NCBI RefSeq assembly: GCF_018343665.1
Contig: NZ_JAGYPM010000002.1
Location: 950,644-1,014,643, forward strand
Length of the DNA: 64,000 nucleotides
Origin: Cytobacillus citreus
Lineage (GTDB): Bacteria > Bacillota > Bacilli > Bacillales > Cytobacillaceae
Direction: 5' to 3'
Below are positions 26,738 to 38,409 of this stretch, in pieces; the stretch's first letter is position 1, and each line of letters opens with the position of its first letter. Both the position numbers and the translations under genes were made by a program. Below the pieces are notes generated by a model. It was not told the DNA's origin. It did not search any database and saw only the letters and a list, made by a program, of their open reading frames with translations.

Positions 26738-26766
26738 GAAAACTCGCCAGTTGGCGAGTTTTTTAT
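26738..26766 (+). terminator. terminator after metNIQ
   Basis: AACTCGCCAGTTGGCGAGTT is a perfect inverted repeat followed by TTTTAT. The next 300 bases are AT-rich with no gene I can support. Confidence 0.9.
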
Positions 26767-27083
26767 ATTTTAGGTTTTGTTTAGTCATTATGGAAATGGA
26801 TCTATTATAGTTCTTAGCTTCCAAGGTACGCTGAAGTCTACAAGTGAAATTGTCTCAGACGTTTTAAACGCTTGCTGCACAGGATTTTTTGTATCAATAT
26901 TATTTCTTAAAAAAATTATTATACTTTCTTTCTTACGAATTCTCACAATATTTTAAGCATGATAAAGATGTAAGCGTTTTAATCAGTTTTAATCAATTTA
27001 TTATGATGTTTTTTTCTAATTTTCGCCTTTGTAATTCATTTCACTTCGGTGTAAAATCTAACCTGAAAAAAAAACCCGAATTG

Positions 27084-27287
27084 ATGAAAGGATTGGTTTT
27101 TATCAACCAGCTGCAATTAAATTACACACACGATATGGAAAAAGCTATGCGTGGATCCCATGGTGTTGGGTATGCATTGTATAGTCAAAAACACGAAGTA
27201 AGAATGAAAGTAGAAAAAAAGCGTCAAGAAGACTATATAAAAAGCAAGCAGATGGTTGCTGATTTCGAGAGAAAGATTCACTCATAA
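27084..27287 (+). CDS. small hypothetical protein
   Basis: A 67-residue open frame starting MKGLVFINQLQLNYTHDMEK with a strongly charged C-terminal half rich in Lys, Arg and Glu (HEVRMKVEKKRQEDYIKSKQ), likely helical. The frame is open back to about 26889, but the upstream part (many Phe, Tyr, Ile) looks non-coding. No ribosome binding site is visible, yet a good terminator follows at 27311. I do not recognise the family; it could be the 3' end of an older gene. Confidence 0.4.
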   Translation: MKGLVFINQLQLNYTHDMEKAMRGSHGVGYALYSQKHEVRMKVEKKRQEDYIKSKQMVADFERKIHS

Positions 27288-27310
27288 AAATGAAACTATA
27301 ATATAAGGAA

Positions 27311-27352
27311 GAAAAGGGGACTCAGCTGTAAGTGCTGATCTCCTTTTTTTCA
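27311..27352 (+). terminator. terminator
   Basis: AAAGGGGA with CAGC pairs with GCTG and TCTCCTTTT, followed by T residues. Confidence 0.75.
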
Positions 27353-27358
27353 GCTAAA

Positions 27359-27432
27359 AGGAAAGTTTAATTTTATTAACGTACTAAAGTAAAGTGTGTT
27401 TTTATTTAAATATCTGCTAATAAATCCTAAAG
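27359..27432 (+). repeat. 70-bp AT-rich repeat, copy 1
   Basis: GGAAAGTTTAATTTTATTAA and TAAAGTGTGTTTTTATTTAA match, with few differences, a segment at 54959-55027. A weaker match occurs at about 5525-5555. No open frame. Confidence 0.6.
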
Positions 27433-27532
27433 GAAATTCTCAATAATTACCTCCTCATACATGAAATTAATGGGCAAGGTTAAAATAAATAAGGTGAATT
27501 TTATGGGGAATAATTAGGCTTTTTTAAATCTC

Positions 27533-27768
27533 CGAGTTGATAATGCTATTTTGTTGTTGATTGGAGCGGAAGGCGCGAGATCCTCGAAAATGCATTCGCA
27601 TTTTCTTCGTGCGGTGAGTATTCGGGGAAGATTATTCAACGTCCTGCGGGAGAAGCGAGTCAAAGGGAGACCCCGCAGGAGCGATAGCGACGAGGAGGCT
27701 TCCGGACCGCCCGCGATCGCTTAGTGCCTGCAGTGGAAATCAACTGGAAAGTTTAACATGGTCGATAA
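27533..27768 (+). repeat. family II structured repeat, copy 2 (longest)
   Basis: It carries the TTGATAATGCTATTTTGTTG flank, GCGGAAGGCGCGAG, the block CCCGCAGGAGCGATAGCGAC missing from copy 1, and the end TGCCTGCAGTGGAAATCAAC. It lies about 180 bp before sufC. Between it and sufC is an AT-rich promoter region. Confidence 0.8.
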
Positions 27769-27856
27769 TCAAAAAATCCTTTAAATAAATATACCTTGAG
27801 TTTCCACTATGAACGACTTGTTAAATAAGTGAAAGAGAGTTGCTAACACTTTTAAT

Positions 27857-27885
27857 TTGTTATAAGATTGTAATGAGAATAAAAT
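27857..27885 (+). promoter_or_regulatory. candidate promoter of the suf operon
   Basis: TTGTTA (27857-27862) and TAAAAT (27880-27885) separated by 17 bp. The repeated GAGAAT motifs (AATGAGAATAAAATGAGAAT) overlap the -10 and may be a regulator site, but they do not match Fur or PerR boxes well. Confidence 0.4.
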
Positions 27886-27951
27886 GAGAATAGAGGGTTG
27901 CGGCAAACTGCCGTAAGATAAAATCTTCTTTTATTGATGGAGGGTAAAGTA

Positions 27952-28737
27952 ATGGCAGGTTCAAAATTATCAATTAATGATCTTCATGTTGAAATTGAAG
28001 GCAAAGAAATATTAAAAGGCGTAAACCTAGAAATAAAAGGTGGAGAAATCCATGCAATCATGGGACCAAACGGTACAGGTAAATCAACACTTTCATCTGC
28101 AATTATGGGTCATCCTAAATATGAAGTAACTAAGGGAAGTGTTACCCTTGATGGCGACGATGTGCTGGAAATGGAAGTTGACGAGCGTGCACGTGCAGGT
28201 CTATTCCTAGCTATGCAATATCCAAGTGAAATTAGCGGGGTTACAAATGCAGACTTTTTACGTTCAGCGATCAATAGCCGCCAAGAGGAAGGCAATGAAA
28301 TTTCATTAATGAAGTTTATCCGTAAAATGGACAGCAAAATGGAATTCCTTGAAATGGATCAGGATATGGCACAACGTTATTTAAATGAAGGATTCTCAGG
28401 TGGAGAGAAAAAGCGTAATGAAATTCTGCAGCTTATGATGCTTGAACCTAAGATTGCGATTCTTGATGAAATCGATTCAGGTCTTGATATCGATGCATTA
28501 AAGGTTGTTTCCAAAGGAATCAATGATATGCGCGGTGAGGATTTTGGATGCTTAATCATCACTCACTACCAACGTCTTCTAAACTACATCACTCCTGACT
28601 ATGTACATGTTATGATGCAAGGACGCATTGTAAAATCAGGCGGCCCTGAGCTTGCACAGCGTCTAGAGTCAGAAGGTTATGACTGGATTAAGAAAGAGTT
28701 AGGTATTGAAGACGAAACAGTTGGCCAAGAAGCGTAA
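27952..28737 (+). CDS. sufC: Fe-S cluster assembly ATPase
   Basis: A 261-residue ABC-type ATPase: Walker A GPNGTGKST near residues 37-45, signature FSGGEKKRNE, Walker B IAILDEIDSGLD. It powers conformational change of the SufBCD scaffold. The ATG at 27952 has GGAGG 8 bases upstream; an ATG at 27934 lies before it. It is the first gene of the SUF operon. Confidence 0.95.
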   Translation: MAGSKLSINDLHVEIEGKEILKGVNLEIKGGEIHAIMGPNGTGKSTLSSAIMGHPKYEVTKGSVTLDGDDVLEMEVDERARAGLFLAMQYPSEISGVTNADFLRSAINSRQEEGNEISLMKFIRKMDSKMEFLEMDQDMAQRYLNEGFSGGEKKRNEILQLMMLEPKIAILDEIDSGLDIDALKVVSKGINDMRGEDFGCLIITHYQRLLNYITPDYVHVMMQGRIVKSGGPELAQRLESEGYDWIKKELGIEDETVGQEA

Positions 28738-28754
28738 TTGTTAGGGGGATCATT

Positions 28755-31721
<2,967 letters not shown>

Positions 31722-31752
31722 CTTTTTATAATGGTTATGTTAAATGGGAAGT

Positions 31753-31898
31753 TGATAACGCAATTTAGTCGTTGATTGTAGCGGAAGGCACTCGACTCCT
31801 GCGGGAGAAGCGTGTCACGGGAGACCCCGCAGGAGCGATAGCGACGAGGAGGCTCCCGGACCGCCCGCGGAAAGCGAGTGCCTGCAGCGGAAATCAAC
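31753..31898 (+). repeat. family II structured repeat, copy 3 (inside suf operon)
   Basis: Arms GTTGATT and AATCAAC enclose GCGGAAGGCACTCG and CGAGTGCCTGCAGCGG, forming a long stem; the interior repeats CTCCTGCGGGAG and CCCGCAGGAG. It lies between sufU (ends 31721) and sufB (starts 31962). Confidence 0.85.
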
Positions 31899-31961
31899 TT
31901 ATGCCAAACAATTATGTAAGTGTCTTGCTTGTTCTGGACACTTTTAAGGAGGAATACGACG

Positions 31962-33359
31962 ATGGCAAAAAAGATGCCTGAAATTGGCGATTACAAATAT
32001 GGATTTGCCGATAAAGACGTTTCCATTTTCCGCTCAAAACGCGGTTTGACGAAAGAAATTGTTGAAGAAATTTCAAAAATGAAGGAAGAGCCACAGTGGA
32101 TGCTAGACTTCCGTTTGAAATCATTAGAGCATTTCTACAACATGCCGATGCCGCAATGGGGCGGAGATTTAGCGTCATTGAACTTTGATGAAATTACGTA
32201 TTATGTTAAACCATCTGAGAAAACTGAGCGTTCATGGGATGAAGTGCCAGAGGAAATTAAGCAAACATTTGATAAGCTTGGGATCCCTGAAGCGGAGCAA
32301 AAGTATTTAGCAGGGGTTTCTGCTCAATATGAATCTGAGGTTGTTTATCATAACATGCAGGAAGATCTTGAAGCACAAGGAATCGTATTTAAAGATACAG
32401 ACTCTGCTTTACGTGAAAATGAAGATATTTTCCGTGAGCATTGGGCGAAGGTAATTCCTCCAACAGATAACAAGTTTGCTGCATTAAACTCAGCTGTTTG
32501 GTCTGGTGGATCTTTCATTTATGTTCCTAAAGGAATTAAAGTGGAAACACCATTACAGGCATATTTCCGTATTAACTCTGAAAATATGGGTCAATTTGAA
32601 CGTACGCTTATTATCGTGGATGAAGGCGCACATGTTCACTATGTAGAAGGCTGTACAGCTCCTGTTTACACAACAAACTCTCTTCACAGTGCTGTTGTAG
32701 AAATCATCATCAAGAAGGATGCTTACTGCCGTTATACAACCATCCAAAATTGGGCAAACAACGTGTATAACCTTGTTACAAAGCGTGCCGTTTGTGAAGC
32801 AAATGCGACAATGGAATGGATTGATGGCAACATCGGTTCGAAATTAACAATGAAATATCCAGCAGTTATTTTAAAAGGAGAAGGTGCTCGTGGTATGACT
32901 CTTTCCATCGCGTTAGCAGGTAAAGGTCAGCACCAGGATGCTGGAGCGAAAATGATTCACCTTGCACCAAACACTTCTTCTACGATCGTATCAAAATCCA
33001 TTTCTAAGCAAGGCGGAAAAGTAACATATCGTGGAATCGTTCAATTCGGGCGAAAAGCAGATGGTGCCCGTGCTAATATCGAATGTGACACGTTAATTAT
33101 GGATAATCAGTCAACTTCAGATACAATTCCATATAACGAAATCATGAATGATAACATCTCATTAGAGCACGAAGCGAAGGTTTCAAAGGTTTCTGAAGAG
33201 CAATTATTCTATCTCATGAGCCGTGGAATTTCTGAGGAAGAAGCAACGGAAATGATCGTAATGGGCTTCATCGAGCCATTTACGAAAGAACTTCCAATGG
33301 AATATGCGGTAGAAATGAACCGTTTGATTAAGTTCGAGATGGAAGGCTCTATTGGTTAA
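31962..33359 (+). CDS. sufB: Fe-S cluster assembly scaffold SufB
   Basis: A 465-residue SufB with YVEGCTAP near residue 225 and the C-terminal [20 protein letters not shown]ufC-binding region. It assembles the nascent cluster in the SufBC2D complex. AGGAGG lies 9 bases before the ATG at 31962. It is the last gene of the operon, separated from sufU by about 240 bp including a repeat. Confidence 0.95.
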   Translation: MAKKMPEIGDYKYGFADKDVSIFRSKRGLTKEIVEEISKMKEEPQWMLDFRLKSLEHFYNMPMPQWGGDLASLNFDEITYYVKPSEKTERSWDEVPEEIKQTFDKLGIPEAEQKYLAGVSAQYESEVVYHNMQEDLEAQGIVFKDTDSALRENEDIFREHWAKVIPPTDNKFAALNSAVWSGGSFIYVPKGIKVETPLQAYFRINSENMGQFERTLIIVDEGAHVHYVEGCTAPVYTTNSLHSAVVEIIIKKDAYCRYTTIQNWANNVYNLVTKRAVCEANATMEWIDGNIGSKLTMKYPAVILKGEGARGMTLSIALAGKGQHQDAGAKMIHLAPNTSSTIVSKSISKQGGKVTYRGIVQFGRKADGARANIECDTLIMDNQSTSDTIPYNEIMNDNISLEHEAKVSKVSEEQLFYLMSRGISEEEATEMIVMGFIEPFTKELPMEYAVEMNRLIKFEMEGSIG

Positions 33360-33369
33360 TATAATCCAA

Positions 33370-33402
33370 ATGTCCGCTCACCAGTAACGGTGAGCGGATA
33401 TT
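33370..33402 (+). terminator. terminator after sufB
   Basis: TCCGCTCACC pairs with GGTGAGCGGA around AGTAAC, followed by TATTTGTTT. Confidence 0.85.
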
Positions 33403-33478
33403 TGTTTAGCCATTATTGCAATCACGTTCGATTATACTGATTCAAGAATGTTTACCCTCAAATTGGAGGTTGGTTTTC

Positions 33479-34324
33479 ATGATATTAATAGGTGTAACAG
33501 GTTGGGGGGATCATGACAGCTTATATTCAAATCCAATTTCCCCTCGAGATAAATTAAAGGAATATGGCGGTTTTTTCCCAACGGTTGAGGTGGATTCAAC
33601 CTTTTATGCTGTCCAGCCCAAACGGAATTCTGAGAAATGGGTTAATGATACTCCGAATTCTTTTCAATTTATTGTTAAAGCCTACCAAGGAATGACGGGA
33701 CATGAAAGAGGCGAAATTCCTTTTCAAGATAAGAACGAAATGTTTGCTGCCTTTAAGGATTCACTGCATCCATATATAGAGTCAAACAAACTTGCAATGG
33801 TGCTCTTTCAATTTCCACCATGGTTTGATTGTAAAAAACAAAATGTAGACTACTTACGTTGGTGTAAAGAACAGATGACAGATATACCATGTGCATTAGA
33901 ATTCCGTCACCAATCATGGTTTAAAAAAGAATATAAGGATAAGACGATCCAATTTATGAAGGATGAGAAATGGATACATAGTATTTGTGATGAACCACAA
34001 TCTGGAGAGGGCTCGGTTCCTACAGTTCTAGAGCCAACGAATGATGAAAAGGTGTTAGTTCGTTTTCATGGCAGAAATGTTCATGGGTGGCAAAAGAAAA
34101 ATGCTGAGAACTGGCGGGAAGTTAGATATTTATACCGTTATAATCATCAGGAGCTATCAGAGTGGGTTATGCATCTGCAAAAGCTCGAAAAAGCGTGTAA
34201 GAATGTATATGTCGTCTTTAACAATAATTCTGGTGGTGACGCTGCTGACAATGCAAAACAGTTAATAAATATATTAAATATACAATATGACGACTTAGCT
34301 CCGAGACAGATGAATTTATTTTAA
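33479..34324 (+). CDS. yunF: DUF72 domain protein
   Basis: A 281-residue DUF72 protein with a TIM-barrel-like pattern: IGVTGWGDHDSLY at the N-terminus, TVEVDSTFYAVQ, and the CALEFRHQSW segment in the middle. The family is widespread; its biochemical role is unproven. TTGGAGG precedes the ATG at 33479; the longer frame has no such site. Its position next to yunC fits the B. subtilis order. Confidence 0.88.
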   Translation: MILIGVTGWGDHDSLYSNPISPRDKLKEYGGFFPTVEVDSTFYAVQPKRNSEKWVNDTPNSFQFIVKAYQGMTGHERGEIPFQDKNEMFAAFKDSLHPYIESNKLAMVLFQFPPWFDCKKQNVDYLRWCKEQMTDIPCALEFRHQSWFKKEYKDKTIQFMKDEKWIHSICDEPQSGEGSVPTVLEPTNDEKVLVRFHGRNVHGWQKKNAENWREVRYLYRYNHQELSEWVMHLQKLEKACKNVYVVFNNNSGGDAADNAKQLINILNIQYDDLAPRQMNLF

Positions 34325-34442
34325 CGCAGAATGTTTTAGAATATTGCCGGTTTTCCCTTACCTGTTTTCCGAATTCTAGATGAATACACTCTTTTTATTA
34401 TTTTGCATACTTTGTAAAGGAAGGGAAAGGAGTGTTCATCTG

Positions 34443-34745
34443 TTGATTGATTTGAAACCGATAGACATACTAGGACATACCTTTTTAAGTGTTTCTGTTC
34501 AACTGCCCAAAACAACTTTACTTGTTGTTACAAACGATAAAGGATATATAATGTGCGGCGCTCTTGATGTCGCATTATTAAATGAGAAGCTAAATGATCG
34601 TAAAGTGATAGCAGGCCGAGCAGTAGGCGTAAAAACTATTGACCAGCTCCTTGATGCTCCACTTGAATCTGTCACTTATGAAGCTGAGGCTTTAGGTATT
34701 CACAAAGGAATGATAGGAAAAGAAGCACTTCTAAAGATGCTATAG
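34443..34745 (+). CDS. yunC: YunC family protein (DUF1805)
   Basis: A 100-residue protein with the highly conserved GYIMCGALDVALLNEKL segment and the GRAVGVKTIDQLLDAPLES tail of DUF1805/YunC. The function is not known. The start is taken as TTG at 34443, with GGAGTG upstream; the codon before it (CTG) is less likely. A terminator overlaps the stop. Confidence 0.88.
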   Translation: MIDLKPIDILGHTFLSVSVQLPKTTLLVVTNDKGYIMCGALDVALLNEKLNDRKVIAGRAVGVKTIDQLLDAPLESVTYEAEALGIHKGMIGKEALLKML

Positions 34746-34775
34746 GCATGCCAAAAATATGGCTGCCTTTTTTAT
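34745..34775 (+). terminator. terminator after yunC
   Basis: AGGCATGCC pairs with GGCTGCCT around AAAAATAT, followed by TTTTTT. Confidence 0.8.
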
Positions 34776-34791
34776 TGTTTAGCGTAATTTG

Positions 34792-34999
34792 ACAGTTGGA
34801 GTTATTACGGTAATCCATACATTTGGAAGAGATTTAAAATTCAACCCAGATATTCATGCCCTAGTAACAGAAGGAGCGCTAGATAATCGAAATGAATGGG
34901 TTTCAAGTGAGTATATTCCCTATAATTTTTTGGGAAAGTCTTGACAAAAAGTTGTATTAGATTTATTGAAGGCGTGGTTTCCGAGTAATCAAAAGGTGA
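34792..34999 (+). pseudogene. IS91-family transposase remnant, central part
   Basis: Translated on + the segment reads GVITVIHTFGRDLKFNPDIH then ALVTEGAL, the Y2-transposase core, where the HxH of the HUH motif would be PDIH. It continues in frame through KS(stop)QKVVLDLLKAWFP, where a TGG (Trp) codon has become TGA at 34942-34944. No start, catalytic tyrosine region or element ends are visible. It is a dead fragment. Confidence 0.75.
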
Positions 35000-35152
35000 T
35001 TTTCCAGTTTGATGATCTTCATACCAAAAGCTCATAACTTTGCCATCATATTCTTCAAAACGATAACGCCAATTTAACTTATCAAACCTTAGTTTTATCA
35101 GAATAACCGGAAGTTTGATCCGGAAGTTTGATATATTATGTATTAATTTCAT
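35000..35152 (-). pseudogene. IS91-family transposase remnant, inverted C-terminal part
   Basis: On the - strand the translation FEEYDGKVMSFWYEDHQTGK matches the C-terminal region of IS91-type transposases, which should follow the + strand fragment in the same direction. It is instead inverted, with the junction near 35000. The open frame continuing to 34841 on - is the antisense of the + fragment and is not meaningful. Confidence 0.65.
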
Positions 35153-35191
35153 AGTATACTATTAGAAGTAATATAAAATCTGAGGTGTATT

Positions 35192-36439
35192 ATGTCGAAA
35201 AAACTCTATTTTGGAGAAATGTTTTTTGCTATCTTTTTATTTTCAGGAGTGTTTAAAGAAAGTTTGAACTTATCTATAGATATATCTGCTTTATTTTTAG
35301 TTCTTACTGGGCTTTCAATACTGTATCGTTTAAGTAGGAATACTTCAATTGCAAAATATGCAAGAATGCCTCTTTTTATTACAATGTTAATTTTCGGATT
35401 GTTATTGTTCAGCTATATGTTCACACCGAGTCAAATTTACGCAACTGAAAAGATAATTAAGTTCGCTGTAGTAACAATGCCAGCAATTGTTTTTCCTTTC
35501 TTTTTGTTTAAGGACAAACAGTCTATTGTTAGATTTTTACTTTATTTATCTGTACTATCAGTGATATTATCTGCTGTAATGTTACCTTCAATATTTTTAA
35601 GAGGCTCTTCAATAGGTTTTATTGGATTTAATGATGGAAATTATCAAGGTTTAGCTAGGCTTAATGGTGTAGCATTAATTATCTTAATATTTTTGTTTTT
35701 AATAGGAGAGAGCAGTAAAAAAGTTAAACTGATTTCATTCTTTTCAATTATCTTAGTGTCATTTGTATTGTTTTCAACTGGAAGTAGAATGCCATTAGTT
35801 GCTTTCGCTTTATCTTTGATCTATGCATTGTATAAATCCGTTAGAATAAAAAGAGGTTTTATTTACATTAGGAAAGGAACCAAAGTTTTACTAGCCTCTA
35901 TTATTTTAGGGTCAGTAATTTTAGTTGGACTTGCAACAAAAGGTTTTTTTGATACGATAATATATCGATTTTCAGTATTATTCACAGAAAGTTCTTCTGC
36001 GGATGGAAGAACTGAGAGAATGGAATCTGCATTTGACACTTTCCAAAATCACGTCATCTTTGGTGGAGGTATTGGTAGTTTCCCACTTTATTATAGTGGG
36101 TTAGATGCATCTGATTATCCGCATAATATTGTATTAGAAATACTTTCCGAGTTAGGTTTGGTTGGATTATTTATCTTTTCTTTATATTTCATATTAAGCA
36201 TTTATAGAGGTATGATACTAAAGATAGATAGAAGTAGATTTAATAATAGCGTTCATTTAACGGTAATATGTTTGTTCATATATTATTTAGCGAACTCAAT
36301 GGTTAGTGGAGATATAAATAGCAATAGGGCGCTTTATGTTTTTATGAGTATTATGTGTATAATTCCTTTCGTTGATAAAGATTATCCATCCTATAAATCA
36401 AAAGAAGTAAACGAATCGCAGAAACAAAGAGCAATTTGA
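35192..36439 (+). CDS. O-antigen ligase / polymerase-like membrane protein
   Basis: A 415-residue polytopic protein with about ten to twelve transmembrane helices. A Wzy_C/O-antigen ligase-type segment includes FSTGSRMPLVAFALSLIYAL and an extracellular loop ending GGIGSFPLYYSG...YPHNIVLEILSELG, the usual HN(x)xLxxxxExG motif. It likely polymerises or ligates a lipid-linked glycan. It is more AT-rich than its neighbours and sits beside an IS91 remnant, suggesting acquisition. No glycosyltransferases accompany it here; the decayed polysaccharide genes at 51-53 kb might once have been related. Confidence 0.8.
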   Translation: MSKKLYFGEMFFAIFLFSGVFKESLNLSIDISALFLVLTGLSILYRLSRNTSIAKYARMPLFITMLIFGLLLFSYMFTPSQIYATEKIIKFAVVTMPAIVFPFFLFKDKQSIVRFLLYLSVLSVILSAVMLPSIFLRGSSIGFIGFNDGNYQGLARLNGVALIILIFLFLIGESSKKVKLISFFSIILVSFVLFSTGSRMPLVAFALSLIYALYKSVRIKRGFIYIRKGTKVLLASIILGSVILVGLATKGFFDTIIYRFSVLFTESSSADGRTERMESAFDTFQNHVIFGGGIGSFPLYYSGLDASDYPHNIVLEILSELGLVGLFIFSLYFILSIYRGMILKIDRSRFNNSVHLTVICLFIYYLANSMVSGDINSNRALYVFMSIMCIIPFVDKDYPSYKSKEVNESQKQRAI

Positions 36440-36455
36440 TAATATTTTGAAATGA

Positions 36456-36483
36456 ACGCATCTCATAGAGGTGCTTTTTTATT
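36456..36483 (+). terminator. terminator after the ligase-like gene
   Basis: GCATCT pairs with AGAGGTGC (GCAtCT/AGaGGTGC), followed by TTTTTTAT. The stretch from here to 36727 is AT-rich; I see no gene. Confidence 0.65.
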
Positions 36484-36726
36484 TGGCATACGCTCTTTTC
36501 TTGTTATATATGGAAATTTAAACTTTCATCTTCATTTAAAAATACTAACATATTTTTTATAAAAAAAGGACTATTGTAGGTTGAAATTTTGACTAAAAAA
36601 AGGTTAATGTAGAATCAATAGGAAAAATGTCGCAAAAAGTAGAAAAAGCTTTATGAAATAATTGGTAATGTGGATGATTATTTCAATTTATAGATGAAAA
36701 CTTTACATATGAAATAGGTGTAATTC

Positions 36727-37812
36727 ATGAGATTAGTGACAACAGCATCGGTGGAAGCAGGTTCATTCCTTGCTAAAGCGATATACAATGAAAAGGGACA
36801 AATATTGCTAAATGAAGGAATGGTATTAAAGGAGGTCATCATTCAGCGTCTTCAAGAGCTAGGAATTAGTTATATTTATATAAAAGATAGCCAGTCAGAG
36901 GATATTATATGTGAAGGGACACTTTCTGATTCCCTTCGGAGAGAAGCAATTCAGACCATCTTTACAACATTTCATAATATTCAAAAAGAACAAAAGCTAT
37001 CCAGCTCCTTCGTTGTTGAAAAAACTTCAAAGCGTTTTTCTCAATTAATTCGTTCACTCCTTGAAGAAATAAAAAGTAAAAATGAATTATTAATTTTACT
37101 CTCTGATGCATTTACATACGATAATTATATTTTTACACATTCATTGAATGTCACGCTATATACTTTAGCAATTGGAATGGAATTGAAACTTTCTCCAAAG
37201 GAGCTTGAAATTTTAGGACTTGGGGCGATATTCCATGATATTGGGAAACTTAAGGTTCCTTTAGATGTTTTATTGAAACCAAATCAATTAACCGCGGATG
37301 AGTATGAGGCGATCAAAAAGCATGCAGAAGAAGGCTTTGAAATTTTAAGAAAGGTACAGACGATTCCACTGCTAGTCGCACACTGTGCCTATCAGCACCA
37401 TGAGCGGATAAATGGTACTGGTTATCCAAGAGGAATAATGGGATCTGAAATTCATTATTTTGGGAAAATTATTGCTGTTGCTGATGTGTTTGATGCAGTT
37501 ACATCGAATCGAGTATACAGGAGAGCAATGCTTCCACATGAAGGTTTGGAAATTCTTTACGCAGGATCAGGGACATTATTTGACCAGAGAATTGTTGAAG
37601 CCTTTCGCTTAGCCGTTGCGATATATCCAGTTGGTATTACAGTAGAACTTAATGATGGACGTAAAGGGATCGTTTCAGGACAAAATACTGGATATGGTGA
37701 TAGGCCAATAATAAGAATTATAGAACAAAATGGAGAGAGAGTTATTCCGTATGAAGTAGACTTAAAGAAGGAACTAAACCTAATGATTCTAAGTTGTGAT
37801 ACCGCATTTTAA
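36727..37812 (+). CDS. HD-GYP domain phosphodiesterase
   Basis: A 361-residue protein. An N-terminal segment (1-115) resembles the PilZ-less adaptor often found before HD-GYP domains. The HD-GYP domain follows, with HDIGK at residues 170-174, HHER near 223 and NGTGYP at 229-234. Such domains hydrolyse cyclic di-GMP. A GGDEF-like/EAL protein is encoded at 47.7 kb, so two c-di-GMP-type proteins lie within 11 kb. GATAGGTG-like sequence precedes the ATG. Confidence 0.9.
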   Translation: MRLVTTASVEAGSFLAKAIYNEKGQILLNEGMVLKEVIIQRLQELGISYIYIKDSQSEDIICEGTLSDSLRREAIQTIFTTFHNIQKEQKLSSSFVVEKTSKRFSQLIRSLLEEIKSKNELLILLSDAFTYDNYIFTHSLNVTLYTLAIGMELKLSPKELEILGLGAIFHDIGKLKVPLDVLLKPNQLTADEYEAIKKHAEEGFEILRKVQTIPLLVAHCAYQHHERINGTGYPRGIMGSEIHYFGKIIAVADVFDAVTSNRVYRRAMLPHEGLEILYAGSGTLFDQRIVEAFRLAVAIYPVGITVELNDGRKGIVSGQNTGYGDRPIIRIIEQNGERVIPYEVDLKKELNLMILSCDTAF

Positions 37813-37866
37813 TGAGAAAATTGTTTGCTATTTTAGCAGGAATTACCCATTAATAAAGTTGCAGTA

Positions 37867-37896
37867 GGCTTTCTCTATTTAGGGAAAGTTTTTTTA
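37867..37896 (+). terminator. terminator after the HD-GYP gene
   Basis: CTTTCTC pairs with GGGAAAG across TATTTA, followed by TTTTTTTA. Confidence 0.7.
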
Positions 37897-37935
37897 TACG
37901 TTAAGTATAAATTGCCAGCGCAGAAGATGATCCGA

Positions 37936-38024
37936 CGTAGTTGCCAATTTTAGGAGTTAAGTATAAGTGCAACTACGCCTCTGTCTTCGCCTTTCCAAGG
38001 CTCGCCAATCGGCGAGTTTTCTTT
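37936..38024 (+). repeat. family V intergenic repeat with two hairpins
   Basis: CGTAGTTGC (37936) pairs with GCAACTACG (37969), then CTCGCCAATCGGCGAG plus a T run forms a second hairpin. The segment from GTTAAGTATAAGTGCAA to GGCTCGC resembles one at 50695-50763. The remainder of the 37.8-38.2 kb gap is AT-rich without a gene. Confidence 0.5.
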
Positions 38025-38213
38025 ATGGAAAGAATAAATTTGTTAGCATATACTCACTTTTTTTCAAATATAGTCGTAGTAATCCTTTGAAATTCCATTT
38101 TTTTCAGAATAATAATTAGTATAATAATAAATTGATAATAATTTAAAGTATTTCATTAACGTAGCAGAGAGTCTATGAATTTTTCTATATTCATTCCTTT
38201 TTATAAGAATGTT

Positions 38214-38242
38214 TTGACAGACTAATTTAAAAATAATATACT
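38214..38242 (+). promoter_or_regulatory. strong sigma-A promoter of livK
   Basis: TTGACA (38214-38219) and TATACT (38237-38242) at 17-bp spacing. It leaves a leader of about 160 nt before the livK start. Confidence 0.75.
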
Positions 38243-38262
38243 AGCTTTATATTAAATTAAAT

Positions 38263-38311
38263 AGTCAGAAAACTTAGAATCCCTAAACGAATTTAGGTAG
38301 AAAGTCTGACT
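38263..38311 (+). promoter_or_regulatory. 5' leader hairpin of livK
   Basis: AGTCAGA pairs with TCTGACT, and within it CCTAAA pairs with TTTAGG around a CGAA tetraloop. It begins about 15 nt after the predicted transcription start. There is no T run, so it is not a terminator; it may stabilise the mRNA or bind a regulator. Confidence 0.5.
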
Positions 38312-38409
38312 GCAATAGTGGGTAAAAGGGAGATTAACCACACAATAATCGAACAAATACCTTATTATGTTTTAAATTGTTTGAATAATCGAAAAAAGGG
38401 GGAATACAA

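Noticed and set aside
27857-27900. Fur or PerR box at the suf promoter
   Set aside because: The repeated GAGAAT motif resembles only part of either consensus and lacks the inverted arrangement.
34841-34990. Continuation of the - strand frame from the inverted IS91 fragment
   Set aside because: From about 35000 downward this frame is simply the antisense of the + strand transposase fragment, which shows the better match.
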